From NCBI GenBank assembly GCA_036365145.1, contig JAEOAD010000052.1, forward strand, positions 13,825,501 to 13,889,500: a stretch of DNA of 64,000 nucleotides, written 5' to 3'. This DNA is from Orientallactaga sibirica. Taxonomy: Eukaryota; Chordata; Mammalia; Rodentia; Dipodidae. Position 1 is the stretch's first letter; each line of letters starts with the position of its first letter. Below, piece by piece: positions 1 to 20,160 of the stretch. The position numbers and the translations under genes are program-made. The notes beneath the pieces are model-generated. The model ran no database searches and had not been told where the DNA came from. It worked only from the letters and a program-made list of their open reading frames with translations.

Positions 1-136
1 AGGTTCTACCAGTCCTTAGCACAAGCATATTCAGTAAAACGAAGTCTCTACCCCATTGAAGCCCAATTTTTTCTGGGTACAAAGACCCTTTTTTAAGTCC
101 AAAAATTTTGTATAGAATACACACATTAATGGCTAT

Positions 137-575
137 ATTTTTTTATTTGATTTTTCAAGGTAGGGTCTCACTCTAGTCCAGGCTGACCTGGAACTCACTA
201 TGTAGTCTCAGGGTGGCCTCGAACTCATGGTGACCCTCCTACCTCTGCCTCCCGAGTGCTGGGATTAGAGGCGTGCGCCACCACACCCAGCTAATGGTTG
301 TATTTTCAGTATCCATCAGTTAAGAAAATATATAATAACAAAGATCTACCATGAACTCAATCATGCCCTAAAATAATTTGTATTTTGTTCATCACTATAG
401 CAACCATATATATTAAGAAAATGCAGGAAACAGGGCTGGAGAGATGGCTTAGCAGTTAAGGTGCTTGCCTGTGAAGCCTACAGACCCAGGTTCAATTCCC
501 CGGTAAGCCAGATGCACATGATGGAACATGTGTCTGGAGTTCGTTTGCAGTCTCCTCGGGGCTCGAAAGCCCTGC
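137..575. mobile_element. B1 (minus, 137-292) and truncated B2-like SINE (plus, 433-575)
   Basis: The B1 is reversed (T-rich tail first, ending GTGCGCCACCACACCCAGCT). The B2-like SINE has its tRNA-like head and middle but stops after GCAGTCTCCTCGGGGCTCGA with no CT tail. Both lie in the TOGARAM2 intron left of exon 694-884. Confidence 0.85.
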
Positions 576-692
576 TCTTGCCAAACCTGGTACACCAAAG
601 CTATGCCTGCCAGGGAGGTTCAGCCATGAGGGGCACAAGAAGAACTTGGGGAAGAGAGACGATTACGAGGTAGGTTTGACTCTGGGCTCTTA

Positions 693-9022
<8,330 letters not shown>

Positions 9023-9066
9023 TCAGAGTGCGACATGCACATGAGGAGTGCCAGCCAGGCAAGGTG

Positions 9067-9183
9067 CATGTGATCACCATCAAATTCCACCAATCCTGAT
9101 GGTCCACTCTCTCCATGGACAGTCTTGCTTCCTCACCCCACCTGCCTGCTTTCTCTCTCTCTCTCTCTCTCTCAAAGAAAAAT

Positions 9184-9222
<39 letters not shown>

Positions 9223-9487
9223 TTTCAGGCTGGAGGGATGGCTTAGCAGATAAGGCATTTGCCTGCAAAGCCAAATGACCCAGGTTCGATTCCCCAGTAC
9301 CCACATAAGCCAGCTGCACAAGGGGGTGCACATGTCTGGAGTTCCTCTGCAGTGGCTGGAAGCCCTGAGGTGTCCTTTCTCTCTCTCTCTCCATCTCTCT
9401 CTCTCTCTCTCTCTCCCTCCTTCCCTTCCTTCCTCCCTTCCTCCTTCTCTGTTAAATAAATTAATAAATAAAAATAAAATATTTTTT
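9067..9487 (+). mobile_element. SINE tail fragment plus full B2-like SINE (duplication unit 2)
   Basis: Copy of the 6290-6707 arrangement. The A-run is longer (about 30 against 23) and the CT tract shorter, which are the most variable sites between the two duplication units. Confidence 0.85.
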
Positions 9488-10485
9488 AGAGAAAGCCTTT
9501 CCCCTCCTGTGTTAGCGCCCTGGGCACATATCCATCTGACCCTCCAGCCGCCCTCACCCTGCTCCCCCGCCTCCTAGCTCCCGCAGCCCCTGCCCCTCAG
9601 TAAGCACATAACAAATGTCATTACTTCCTCACCTTCACAGCTCCCAAGCACACCTTAGGACCTCCCAAAGGACCCGAACCTACCACACGAGAAGCCCACA
9701 CCCAGGTGAAAACTCAGCCATCCCAAGCCCAGGCTGAGATCTCCCAAGAGCCTTGGGGTCTGGGTTCTCCCAGTTTCTATCCCTGTGCGACCCTGAGGAG
9801 GTATGACATCTCTGAGACTCGGTTCCCACATCAGTACATCAAAGCACCTGGGCTGTGCCAGGGTCATCTTGTCCTGGATCTGTAGCTGTTTCCTAGGCCA
9901 TTAGCGCCTCTCGTTTCCCTACCAGACTGGAAGGTCGGGTGAGCTCTGCGCTTGCTTTTACAATCCTGTGCGCGCCCAGGGCACTGGGTGAGCGCAGTGT
10001 GTCCCCTGCGCTGCCTGCTCTGCTCAAGCTTGATCCGTACCTGCCTTCCCGAGGTCATCCAGCCCGGCCTCGGGCCCCTCCAAGCTTCAACAGCAGCTCT
10101 TGTACCTGACAAGGCCCTTGCTCTAGGACAAGGCCCGTTTCTTCGTGACAGGCTCTCACGGCTGACTCTCCTGAGGGACACAGCCTGGCCTGGATGGTGT
10201 CTTGACCCTAAGTGGCTCCTCCTCTGCCACCCACACACTCTTGACCACAAGATGGTGTCATCTTCTCAAAGAACCAGCCCACCCTGCCTCAGAGTGGACA
10301 CTAGTGGACACTAGACTCAATGGGAGGCCCCCAAGCACTGTGTGTCCCTGAGGCCGTCAGCAGAGCACGGACTGCCAATGCTGTCAGTGCACGGTGGGCA
10401 AGCAAACTGCTGGCAGCATCTCCCACGTGGACCATGACCACTGCGGGGTCTCCATGGGCATCAGCCTATAAAAAGCAGGTGCAGG

Positions 10486-10700
10486 GGGCTGGAGACATGG
10501 CTTAGCGGTTAAGGCATTTGCCTGCGAAGCCAAAGGATCCCAGTTCAATTTCCCAGGACCCACGTAAGCCAGATGCACAAGGGGCACATGCATCTGGAGT
10601 TCATTTGTAGTGGCTGGAGGCCATTCTCTCTGTCTGCCTCTGTTCTCTCTCTCTCTCTCTCTCCCTCTGCAAATAAATAAATAAAAATTGGAGGGAAAAA
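10486..10700 (+). mobile_element. B2-like SINE just outside the TOGARAM2 duplication
   Basis: Target-site repeats AAAAAGCAGGTGCAGG and AAAAAGCAGGAGCAGG flank it. It lies 20 bp past the end of duplication unit 2, so the right boundary of the ancestral segment is intact here. Confidence 0.9.
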
Positions 10701-12032
10701 AAAGCAGGAGCAGGCTCTGTGACTCTACCTGGGCTGAGGCCGTCACGGGTACCCATGGCCTAGGTTGGGAAAGTGCCCTAGAGGCCACAGCTGTCCCTGG
10801 GCTGTGAGCGCAAGCCTCGGAGGTCAAGAGGACTCCCGCCTGTGGCATCCAGGAACCTGCTGGTGAAAACAAGAAACAAAACATTTCAGCGGCTTCACAG
10901 GGAGCCACCGGAGCTTGCTCACCTCTGGCTGAGGTAGGGAAATCTGGGTGCAGGACACGCAGGCGCATTTTCTCACCTTGTCACTCTCTCAGATACATCA
11001 ATGCTTCAAGTCATGAGACCGCATGACCCCAAAGAAGAGAGTTCATCACGAGAAGTGTCACAGAACCCAGTCAATCTGCCACCCCTGGTCCCTTGGACAT
11101 GGACCCCTTTCAGACTTGGGGAAGGTGGAACTCTGGAACTCAGGCGCTTTCTCCATCAGTTTTTGTTGTCTTCCAAGGCCCCTCGCTCTGCCAGGTGTGA
11201 TGAGTGTGAGCCTCAGTGTGCTGGGGCCAGGCGGGGGGTCGTCCACTCCAGGGGCTTGCTTTCCCCACCTGCGTGAAATGCACAGCTTTCATTCTCACCT
11301 CATGGGTCAAGCCACACCTCCAACCCTGGGCCATCTTATCTCTGAGCCTCTTCCCTTCCTCCCCTTGCCCTTGTCCTGACTTAATTTCCCCTTTAACAGG
11401 GGTCTCATTGTAAGCTGTGCAACTCCACACACCTCTGGGCATTCTTTGTTGAAATAGGGTTGCAGGTGGCGGTCAGGGACAGCCAGACCCCACCCATGCC
11501 TTCCAAAGTGTCTTCCTCAGATACCATGCAGGGACAGGCAAGGACACTGTGCCAGCTTCCGTTTGTTGAGCAACAAATCCCAGCACAGGGACTGAGAAGT
11601 CTGCCTTGTGCCTGGAAGCCAAACCCAGGAGGCCGAGCAGTGCCTGGCAACCCTCTGGCCCAACAGGTTGAGAGAAGCTCAGTCAGCTGTCTTGGCGCAG
11701 CTTTGCCCTGCCCTGGCCCAACCCCACCTCCCGGCTTAACTCCTCAAGCCTGGGGTTCTGCCTCAGGAGAATTCTCTTCAGGTAGCTCTGTCTGGTGATG
11801 ACTGGGATAAGAAGGATTTAGCCACCATTGTGTGAGCCAGCCCTTCTCCCAAGGCAGTGGGGAAGACTGTTCCCAAGCAACCATCACCCCATCCTTAGCC
11901 AGCAAGGTGCAAAAGAGGTGCAGGAGGCTGGCAAAGCCCAGGATTGCTCTGTGACTAAATGAAAGCCCACAAGCTGAAGTCCAGAGCTTTGGGGCAACAG
12001 TAGTTTACATGCTATGAAAATTACAGAAAAAG
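10701..12032. other. Unique sequence without a recognised gene
   Basis: GC-rich, SINE-free stretch upstream of the known TOGARAM2 exons. A minus-strand open segment at about 11058-11246 (EKAPEFQSSTFPKSERG) has an acceptor-like CTGGCAG but no donor in a phase that fits exon 8761-8874. It is left unassigned. The missing first TOGARAM2 exons may be here or further right. Confidence 0.4.
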
Positions 12033-12033
12033 T

Positions 12034-12505
12034 GGGCTAGAGAGATGGCTTAGTGGTTAAGGCACATGCCTGAGAAGCCCAAGGACCCCGGTTTGATTCT
12101 CCAGGTCCCATGTAAGCCAGATGCACATGGTGGTACATGCTTCTGGAGTTTATTTGCAGTGGCTAGAGGTCCTGGAGCATCCATTCTCACTCTTTCTCTT
12201 TCTCTCTCTCCCCCCTTTCTAATAAATGAATAAATAAATAAAATAAAAATCTTTATTAAAAATTTACAGAAAAGTGTATTTATCTACAACCTATTCTCAA
12301 CATAGCTGAAGATCACAATCATCTAGAGGTTGATTAAAATTACAAAATCCGGGCTAGAGAGATGGCTTAGTGGTTCAGGCGCATGCCTGTGAGGCCTAAG
12401 GACCCAGGTTTGATTCTCCAGGTTCCACGTAAGCCAGATGCACATGGTGGCACATGCATCTAGAGTTTGTTTGTGTGGCTGGAGGCCCTGGTGTGCCCAT
12501 TCTCA

Positions 12506-12549
<44 letters not shown>

Positions 12550-12590
12550 CTACTAAATAAATAAAAAAAATTTTTAAAATTCTTTTAAAA
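12034..12590 (+). mobile_element. Two B2-like SINEs in a row
   Basis: The first (12034-12258) is flanked by AATTACAGAAAAAGTG / AATTTACAGAAAAGTG. The second (12351-12585) is flanked by AAAATTACAAAATCC on both sides. Both are plus strand and complete. Confidence 0.9.
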
Positions 12591-12599
12591 AATTACAAA

Positions 12600-13016
12600 A
12601 TCCACCAATGCGGTGACTTAAACCTGGCCAAAGTGCTGAGAAGTGACAGTGCAGTGTTCAGCACTGAGCAAGTCATCTCTGTCCATCTCCAAGGCTCAGG
12701 GACCACTGAGGAAGAGGTGGCAGAAAGAATGTAAGAGCCAAAGGAAGGGGAGGAGTGTTTCGGATGCTGTCTTCCAGACACAAAATGGCCTTGATGTTCA
12801 TGACCTCACAGTGGCTGATGCTACCTACACAACATCTGTATAACAGAAGGGAAAATAATGATGACATCAAAATAGAAGAGAGACTAGTTGGAGAGAAGGG
12901 ATTCAGTGGAAGAGGGATTTTGAAAGAGGAAATGAGAAGGTGGTGGGAGGGATTAGGATCATGGTATATTGTCTATATATATGGAAATTGTCAATAAAGT
13001 TTTTAAAAAATTATAT
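12600..13016 (+). mobile_element. L1-like 3' end
   Basis: It contains the block GGAAGAGGTGGCAGAAAGAA, AGACACAAAATGGCCTTGA and CATGACCTCACAGTGGC, and ends in TCAATAAAGTTTTTAAAAAA. It resembles rodent L1 3' UTRs from memory. It has no coding capacity; open frames in it are chance. Confidence 0.6.
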
Positions 13017-13369
13017 AATCCTCCACTCCAGCTCAGGCCCCCACAGAACTAGAATCTTCTGGAAAACAAAATCTGGGTTTTTTTGTTTTGATTAACTCCA
13101 AAGGGATTTTGATGTTCAAGCAGGATACAGTGCAGATTCATTCTGTAATATGGATTTAGCCCTATTTCTCACCTTAGGCTGTCAGGTAGTCGTGGCTGCC
13201 TCAATTTCCCCAGAGTGACCCTTCCTAAACAGGCAATTTGGAGTTGCCTGAGATCACAGACCATGTAGGTTTCCACAGCCTGCTAGCTACGTCAATGGCC
13301 TTGTGAACAGGAATGTTCCCGCCTGACGTCCAGTAGTACCCCTGGCACTTCTCTGGCCGCTAAGGTGTT

Positions 13370-13905
13370 ACTCTCTGTGATTGTTAATATTGTCAACTCG
13401 GCAAGACCTAAAGTAACTTAGGAGACAAACCTCTGGGCATGTCTATGAGGGAGTTTCTAGATTAGCTTAATGGAGGTGGGGAGACCCACCCTGTATGTGG
13501 GGTACCATTCCACAGGCTGGAGCCCCAGACTGGACAAAAGGAGAATGCTAGCTGAGCACCGGCATTTAGCTCTCTGGCTGTGAACACCACACGACCAGCT
13601 GCCTCACACTCCTGCCACCGTGCCTTCCCTCTATGATAAATTGTGCCCTCAAGCTGGGCGTGGTAGTGCACACCTTTAATCCCAGCACTTGGGAGGCAGA
13701 GGTAGGGGATCACCGTGAGTTCGAGGCCAGTCTGGGACTACATAGTAAATTCCAAGTCAGCCTGGGCTAGAGCAAAATCCTCCCTCAAAAATCAAAATAA
13801 AATAAAATTGTGCTCTCAAACTGTGAACCAAAATAACCCCTTCCTTCCTTCAGTTGCTTCTGTCAGATATTTTGTCACAGCAAGGAGAAAAGGTATCTAA
13901 TCCAT
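13370..13905 (+). repeat. Old LTR-like repeat split by a B1 (13653-13808)
   Basis: The flanks GACCCACCCTGTATGTGGGG and CTGTGAACCAAAATAACCCC belong to one diverged repeat also seen at 30510-30765. The B1 inside is flanked by ATTGTGCCCTCAA / ATTGTGCTCTCAA. Family name not resolved. Confidence 0.55.
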
Positions 13906-13930
13906 TCTCTCTCTTGAAAAAAGCCAGCTT

Positions 13931-14106
13931 GGGGCTAGTGAGATGCTCAGTGGTTCAAAGCACTTGTTTGCAAAGCCTGACATCCCAGGTCCACTTTCCC
14001 AGGGCCCACAGAAAGCCTGAGGCACAATGTGACGCATGCATCTGGAGTTCATCTGCAACAGCAAGAGGCCCTGGTGTGCCTATTCCCTCGTCTCTCTCTC
14101 TCTCTC

Positions 14107-14142
<36 letters not shown>

Positions 14143-14170
14143 CCTTGCAAATAAATAAAAATATTTTTCA
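13931..14170 (+). mobile_element. B2-like SINE
   Basis: Flanked by AAAGCCAGCTTG and AAAGCCAGCCTTG. Long CT segment (14088-14145). Confidence 0.88.
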
Positions 14171-16347
14171 AAGCCAGCCTTGACTTCCTAAAGGGTGACC
14201 AGGATTTTGGCCCTGACCCCTCAATGTGCCACATCTCTCCCGATGGCTGACTCTTCCACGCTTGGCCTCAGTCTCCCAGCTCAGAGAATCGAGCAGCCCA
14301 AGGTAAATAACTATTGTCTGCCCCTCCCGTAAAGCTATGGCTGCAGAGATTCCATGGTGACACCACACTGCTGGACCCAAGTCAGGGGACCAAAGCTGAC
14401 TGACGCTGGAAGGGACTCAAGTTCCAAGTGGAAAGGAAAGGCAGAACTAGCCCAGGAGAATGACAGTGCAAAGGCCTCACACAGCCTCTCATGATTCAGG
14501 GCCAGCTCTGTGCCCACTTGACTTCAGAGACCTGGGCCCAAGTGAACAGTGGACAACACAGGCGTGGGGCAAGGGAGGGGCTCTAGGGAAAGCAGGCGTG
14601 TGAACACACACTGACATCATTCTTAAAGTTACAACAGACTCAGCTGTCCACCCCTGCAAAACAGACTTGGTGACACAGGTGCCCTCCATATGGGGGTGGC
14701 TGGCATCTATAGAGAAAGATTTAAACTGGATGGTCTGTTCTTTTCTCAGACAAGAGTTCACCGTGTAGCCCACACTAGTGTGGAAATCAAGATCCTCCTG
14801 CCTTGGTTTTCTGAGTTTTGGAGTTACAGTTCTGTGCCACCATGCCCAGCGTAGATGTCTCTTTGACCGTCGCCCAGCCTCACCATGAGTCCACGTGATC
14901 ACTTAGTGTCACGCCAGGCAGGACGAGCAACACTCACTACCCAGGCTGGGCAGGACGAGCGCCTCTGCAGCAGAGCTGGGCACCCAGGAGGATCTGCACA
15001 ATTGTCTGACTAGAGTTCCCGGAGATGTCTACACAGGGACGGCGTCCTCACGGGGCCTGACGGATGCAGGCTCTCAATGGAGAGAACAGGAAAAGGCATT
15101 CCAAAGCCAAGCCCAGAGCGAAAAAGGCACTTGTCAGTTGAGGACCCGGAGCCCGGGCCTGGAAAGGGCGAAAGCCACGAGGGAGCCTTGGAAGATGTAC
15201 ACAGTGTGGGCTTGTTCCCCACCCAGGGTAGCTCTGGGAGAGGATGGCATCCTCCCACCCGTGACACGTGCACATCCTCGGGTGGGCTGAAATGTCAGAG
15301 ACTCTCCACCCGCACTCTGCACCAGGCTCCGAGCGAGGACCGTGCTTTGCCTGCGGTCTAGGCGGGATGCAGGCTGCATAGAAGCTGCCCTCTGCATCCG
15401 TGCCTTCTCCCTTAGAGTAAGTAGGCCCTCACCCACCTCTGCCCCCGCAAGGCAGCACTGCCATATAGCTCCAAGAACAACTCTGGTGACCCTAGCTGGC
15501 TGGCTCACTCTGACCTCTGACCTGCCGCTGGAAGTTTGAGGCGCATTCATTCTTTCCACTGTGTCCTAGGTTCTAGGATACAAATGGTGAGTGGGCTCAA
15601 CGCCAGCCCCATGAGCTGTGTGACAGGAGGCACGTTGCTGAATGGCTCAACATTCCAGTTTCTTCAACTGCAAGGTGCAGAGGACGCCTGTCTCACCTCG
15701 GAGCCCACTCAGCAAAGGAGACAGTCACCACACACCGGGTCTAGTCCCGAGCAAGGACTCTGCGCACTGGGGCGATTACACACTTGCAGTGAGCAAAGAC
15801 GCAGCAGCAGAAGGAGGAGGACAGGCTTGGGCGCAGATAATCCTGGAGTGAATGAGACCCTGCACGGTGACCTCTGAGGCCTCCCACCCACCCAAGCTTC
15901 TGGCTCCTGCTGCGCCTGGCTTGTGGGTCAGCAGGAAGGCAGTTCAAAGAGAAGCTTCATATACAACTGGGCCCCTCTATCATCCCTGAAGTCACGCCAC
16001 CGCCTATCTGTGCCATCTTCCTTCCATTATGCACTCAGGTGGGGTTGATACTCCTGAAAAGTGCGGGCCGACTAGGAGCCTGCGTGACTCTAAAGAAATG
16101 CAAAGTGACAAGCACAGTGCCTGGCCATGGTCCTAGGCAGTCTGGATAAGTGAAGGAGTTCAAACTGGAAGCATATCTTTACGAATGGTTATGCCAAGAA
16201 GAAACCAAGTGAAAGAGTGCCATGTTCCTTCATCTCGTGTTGTCGAGTGCCAGGCCCCGGCCTCCTTGCCTCTAAGAATGCCCTTAGCTGGAGAGATAGC
16301 GCAGGAAAGCAAGTGCTGTGGTGCTAATTTTTTAGATAAGATGATCA
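14171..16347. other. Mostly unique sequence with old B1 and MIR fragments
   Basis: An old minus-strand B1 lies at about 14745-14853 (TGTGCCACCATGCCCAGCGT). A MIR-like fragment lies at about 15585-15700 (GTTGCTGAATGGCTCAAC, CAGTTTCTTCAACTGCAAGG). Long open frames at 15.0-15.9 kb on both strands come from GC-rich composition; no splice-flanked exon was recognised. Confidence 0.45.
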
Positions 16348-17745
16348 GGGGCTGGAGAGGTGGCTCAGGTTAAGGCACTTGCCTGCAGAGCCTAATGACC
16401 CTGAGTTCAATTCCCCAGAACCCATATAAAGCCAGCTGCACAATGTTGTGCGCGTATAAGGAGTTTGTCTGCAGTGGCTGGAGGCCCTGCCATGCCCATT
16501 CTCTCTTTCGGTCTCTCTTCTCTCTATCCCTCTCTGCTTGAAAAATTAATAAAAATATTTTTTAAAAAAAGATGATTGAAAGCCGGGTGTGGTGGCGCAT
16601 GCCTTTAATCCCAGCACTCGGGAGGCAGAGGTAGGAGGATCGCCGAGAGTTCGAGGCCACCCTGAGACTACATAGTTAATTCCAGGTCAGCCTGGACCAG
16701 AGTGAGACCCTACCTCGAAAAAACAAAAAAAAAAAGATGATTGAGGGCTGCTAAGGATGTAATGTCTGCTGGTTTCTCACTAAATGTATATACTATGCTC
16801 ACCAAACTGCTCAGTAAGCACTTCTCTTAATGTCCACACCCATATATTAATGCTACTCTCACTTTTGGTTAGAGAAGCTTCTCTTTTCAGATGGTGGTGA
16901 CCTTGGGATGACTCAGAAGGCACCATGGTGCTGAGAAGAAGGGACAGAGGAGTGCTCAGCACTGAAACACACCTTTCAAGGCTCAGGGTCCATTGTGGAA
17001 GAGGGGACGGAAAGAATGTAAAAGCCAAAGGAAGAGTAGGACTCCTTACAATGTACTCCTCCAGACACAAAATGGCCTGGATATCCATGACCTCAAAGTG
17101 CCTGACACTACCTACACAAGACCATCATAATAGGAGGAAAAGATCATGACATCAAACTGAAAAGAGAGACTGATTGAGAGGAGGAGGGGATATGATGGAG
17201 AGTGAAGTTTCAAAGGGGAAATGGGGGGAGGGAGGGAAGTACCATGGGATATTGTCTACAATTAAAGAAGTCAATAAAAAAATAAATTAAAAAAATAAAA
17301 TAATTAAATTAAATTAAAAAGTAATTTTAAAAAGATGATTGAGGGCTGGAGAGATAGCTTAGTGGTTAAGGGGCCTGCCTGCAAAGCCTAGGAATGCTTG
17401 TTCAAATCTCCAGGTCCCACGTTTAGTCAGATGCAAAAGTGAAGCAAGTGTGCAATGTTGCACATGCCCACAAGGGGATGCACGCATCTGGAGTTCATTC
17501 ACAGCAGCTGAAAAGGCCCTGGCATGCCCATTCTCTTTCTGCCTCTTCCTCTCTCTCTCTGTCTCTCTCAAATTTAAAAGATGATTGATCCAGGCATGGT
17601 GGTACAGGCCTTTAATCCCAGCACTCAGGAAACAGAGGTAGGAGGGTCACTGTGAGTTTGAGGCCACCCTGAGACTATAGAGTGAATTCCAGGTCAGCCT
17701 GAGCTACAGTGAGACCCTACCTCAAAAAACAACAACAACAAAAAA
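16348..17745 (+). mobile_element. Serial insertion cluster: B2-like, B1, L1 end, long B2-like, B1
   Basis: The order is B2-like 16348-16568, B1 16581-16734, L1-like 16747-17328, long-form B2-like 17343-17575 and B1 17590-17745. The target AAGATGATTGA (first copy AAGATGATCAG) is found before the first element, between each pair and after the last, at about 16338, 16569, 16735, 17331, 17578 and 17746. Confidence 0.9.
16747..17328 (+). mobile_element. L1-like 3' end
   Basis: Same family as 12600-13016, with GGACGGAAAGAATGTAAAAG and CCAGACACAAAATGGCCTGG, and an AT-rich tail ending TAATTTTAAA. It is flanked on both sides by AAAGATGATTGA. It is the third insert in the serial cluster at 16.3-17.75 kb. 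Confidence 0.62.
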
Positions 17746-17881
17746 AGATGATTGAGACACCAAAAGGTCAGATAATGACTACAGAGTGGAAGTTAGCATG
17801 GGTGGCTTCCATGGACAATGGGACATTATTAAACTTCTCTGAAGCTCTGTTTTACATCAAAATGGAAACAAAACATATTTT

Positions 17882-18446
17882 GGGGCTGGGGAGGTGGCTC
17901 AGCAATTAAAGGTGTTTGCTTGCAAAGTGTGACAGCCCTGGTTTAATTCCCCAGTACTCATGTAAAGCCAGATGCACAAAGCGGTGCATGCATCTGGAGT
18001 TTGTAGGCAAGAAACCCTGATGCACCCATTCTCTGTCTCTCTTTGCAAATAAATAAAAGTATTTTTAAAATACATGTAAGCCTGTCATTCTATCTTGGGA
18101 GGCTGAGACAGCAGGATTGAAAGTTCAAGACTTGAGTTACAGAGTGAGTTCAACTTAGTGAGAATCAGTCTCCAAATAAAAAGTAGGAGAAATGGGGCCT
18201 TGGATGTCGCTCAGTGATAGAGCACTTGCCTACCCTGTGCAAGGACATGGGTTCAATCTCCAGTTCATCCAAAAAGCAAGCCGAAAGCCAGGCGTGGTGG
18301 CGCACGCCTTTAATCCCAGCACTTGGGAGGCAGAGGTAGGAGGATCACCATGAGTTTGAGGCCACCCTGAGACTACATAGTAAATTCCAGGTCAGCCTGG
18401 GCTAGAATGAGACCCTACTTCAAAAAAAAAAAAACAAAAAAAAAAA
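17882..18446 (+). mobile_element. B2-like, B1 fragment, ID-like and B1 SINEs
   Basis: B2-like 17882-18070 with a short tail; an old B1 3' part 18075-18180; an ID-like tRNA element 18191-18270 (GCTCAGTGATAGAGCACTTG); a fresh B1 18286-18446 beginning CCAGGCGTGGTGGCGCACGC. Confidence 0.8.
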
Positions 18447-19948
18447 GCAAGTCGGGTGTTCAACGGCATGTCTGGCCCTCTCCGTGCCCAGACCACAGTA
18501 GCTTCACTGTCGTTGTTTGAGTGGTAAATATTTGCTGGGTTTGTCTATTTGGAGGAGGTAACTATAGCTTTTGAAAGTCTTTGTGGCAGGAAGCTACAGA
18601 GGCCTGGCTAAGGTCGGTGGTGAGTGGAGGCGCTACCTTGCAAAGCAGGGCAGCCTTGTCTCCTCGGTTTTCTGGGGTGAGCCGGGACAGAGGCATGCTG
18701 GGGCAGATCACTCAGAGCAGCAGGCTCAGTGCCACCGTGCAGGGCACCATTCCAGGAGACCTTCTTAAGATCACAGAGTTTGTAAGGAGACAGTTAACCT
18801 GACAATGACCTCCCAGGGCGGGGTGGAGCAAGTAGCCCAGAACCCCAAATAGCGCATTACCAACTGTCTTTGTGTCCCGCAGAGCAAAGGAAAGTGACCC
18901 TCGGTGTGTGTGCTTAGGAAGTGGAGAAAGAGTGACATGGATGGAGAAGGAAGAGGGGGCCTGCGTTACACCTGTGACTCGGACATTTGAACGGCTCCCA
19001 ACCCCACCCAGAGCATTCTGCTCTCCTCTCAAGTCATCCGTCTGAGGCGCATGGACACGGAGCGCTTCCCAGAGGCTCAGAAGGGGCAGGCCGGAGAGAA
19101 ACCATCTGTCTTGGTAGTGCCTTCCACTGCAGCCTCCGAACGCCTGCCCCATTCCAGGACTGTGGTCGGGGCCCTTAGCAAAACTGCAGAAAGAAGCTCA
19201 GGGAACGGCAGACCCCAGCTCTCACCTCTGTCCAAAGGCTCATGAGAAAGTCCACAGGGACACCCACTTGCTGCGGGCTATAGGTGAGGGTCTTTGTTTT
19301 TTCACCTTGTCCTGGAGGGAAATTCAAAGCCAAGAAGGAACGAGAGTGGAGCCAAGAAGCAGAGGATTTCAAACAGAGAACAAGTGGAAATCTCGGACAG
19401 CTGCCCAATGAGGGGCCGAGAGAACAGAAAGCAAAGAAAGGCAGGACAGAGAAGGTGGGGGACAAAGGCCAGGGCAACGTCCAGCCTCTGGTGGGCAGGA
19501 AAATGCCAGCCTCAAGGTGCAGGATCTGCTCTGCACAGACTGGCATGGGGTAAGATGAACAGCGGTACCAAGTGCTAATGCGAGGGGGCAGTGAGGGGCA
19601 GCCACTCAGGGCACACAGGACCGTGGCCAGCAGCTCCATGGCTGAGTGTCCACTCAAGGGAGATCATGTCCATGTGGTCCAGGAGAGAAGTGGTCATAGC
19701 TGCTGTGTGGGTAGTGGCCAGATGTGGAAGCGATCCAGTGGCCACCAGTGACATGGAGGAAGGATTTGTGGGGCACACGTTGTATGGCATGTGACGCAGC
19801 AATGGAAACGCGCAGCCGCTCTATTAAACAGCACAGACGCCGCAGCAAGGCTAGTGGAAGAAGCCAGGCCCCAAAGACGAATGATGCCAAGTATACAACA
19901 CTCAAGGAGAGGCAAAAGCAAAGTGGATATTTCAAAATACGTACATGG
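18447..19948. other. Unique sequence without a recognised gene
   Basis: No SINE and no convincing exon. Overlapping open frames on both strands at 19.0-19.9 kb lack paired splice sites. It lies between WDR43 and the known TOGARAM2 exons, where TOGARAM2 5' non-coding exons could be. Confidence 0.4.
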
Positions 19949-20160
19949 GGCCTGGAGAGATGGCTTAGTGGTTAAGCGCTTGCCTGTGAAGCCTAAGGAC
20001 CCGGTTCAAGGCTCAATTCCCCAGGACCCATGAAAGCCAGATGCACAAGTGGGCACATGCATCTGGAGTTCGTGTGCAGTGGCTGAAGGCCCTGGTGTGC
20101 CCATTCCCTCTCTGCCTCTTTCTCTCTCTAGCGCTCTCAAATAAATAAATAAACAACAAA
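19949..20160 (+). mobile_element. B2-like SINE
   Basis: Flanked by CAAAATACGTACATGG and CAAAATACATACATGG. Belongs to the form with an extra AAGGCTCAATTCCCC in the B-box region. Confidence 0.9.

Noticed and set aside
10384..10968. 194-residue minus-strand open frame
   Set aside because: Its middle is the reverse of a B2-like SINE (CT tail read as ...RGRERERE...); not a gene.
11058..11246. Minus-strand open segment containing EKAPEFQSSTFPKSERG as a TOGARAM2 first exon
   Set aside because: Acceptor-like CTGGCAG is present, but no donor gives the phase needed by exon 8761-8874, and I cannot match it to the family.
15010..15560. 141-residue minus-strand open frame (15134-15559)
   Set aside because: No splice pair, no recognisable domain, includes unrelated GC-rich sequence next to a MIR-like fragment.
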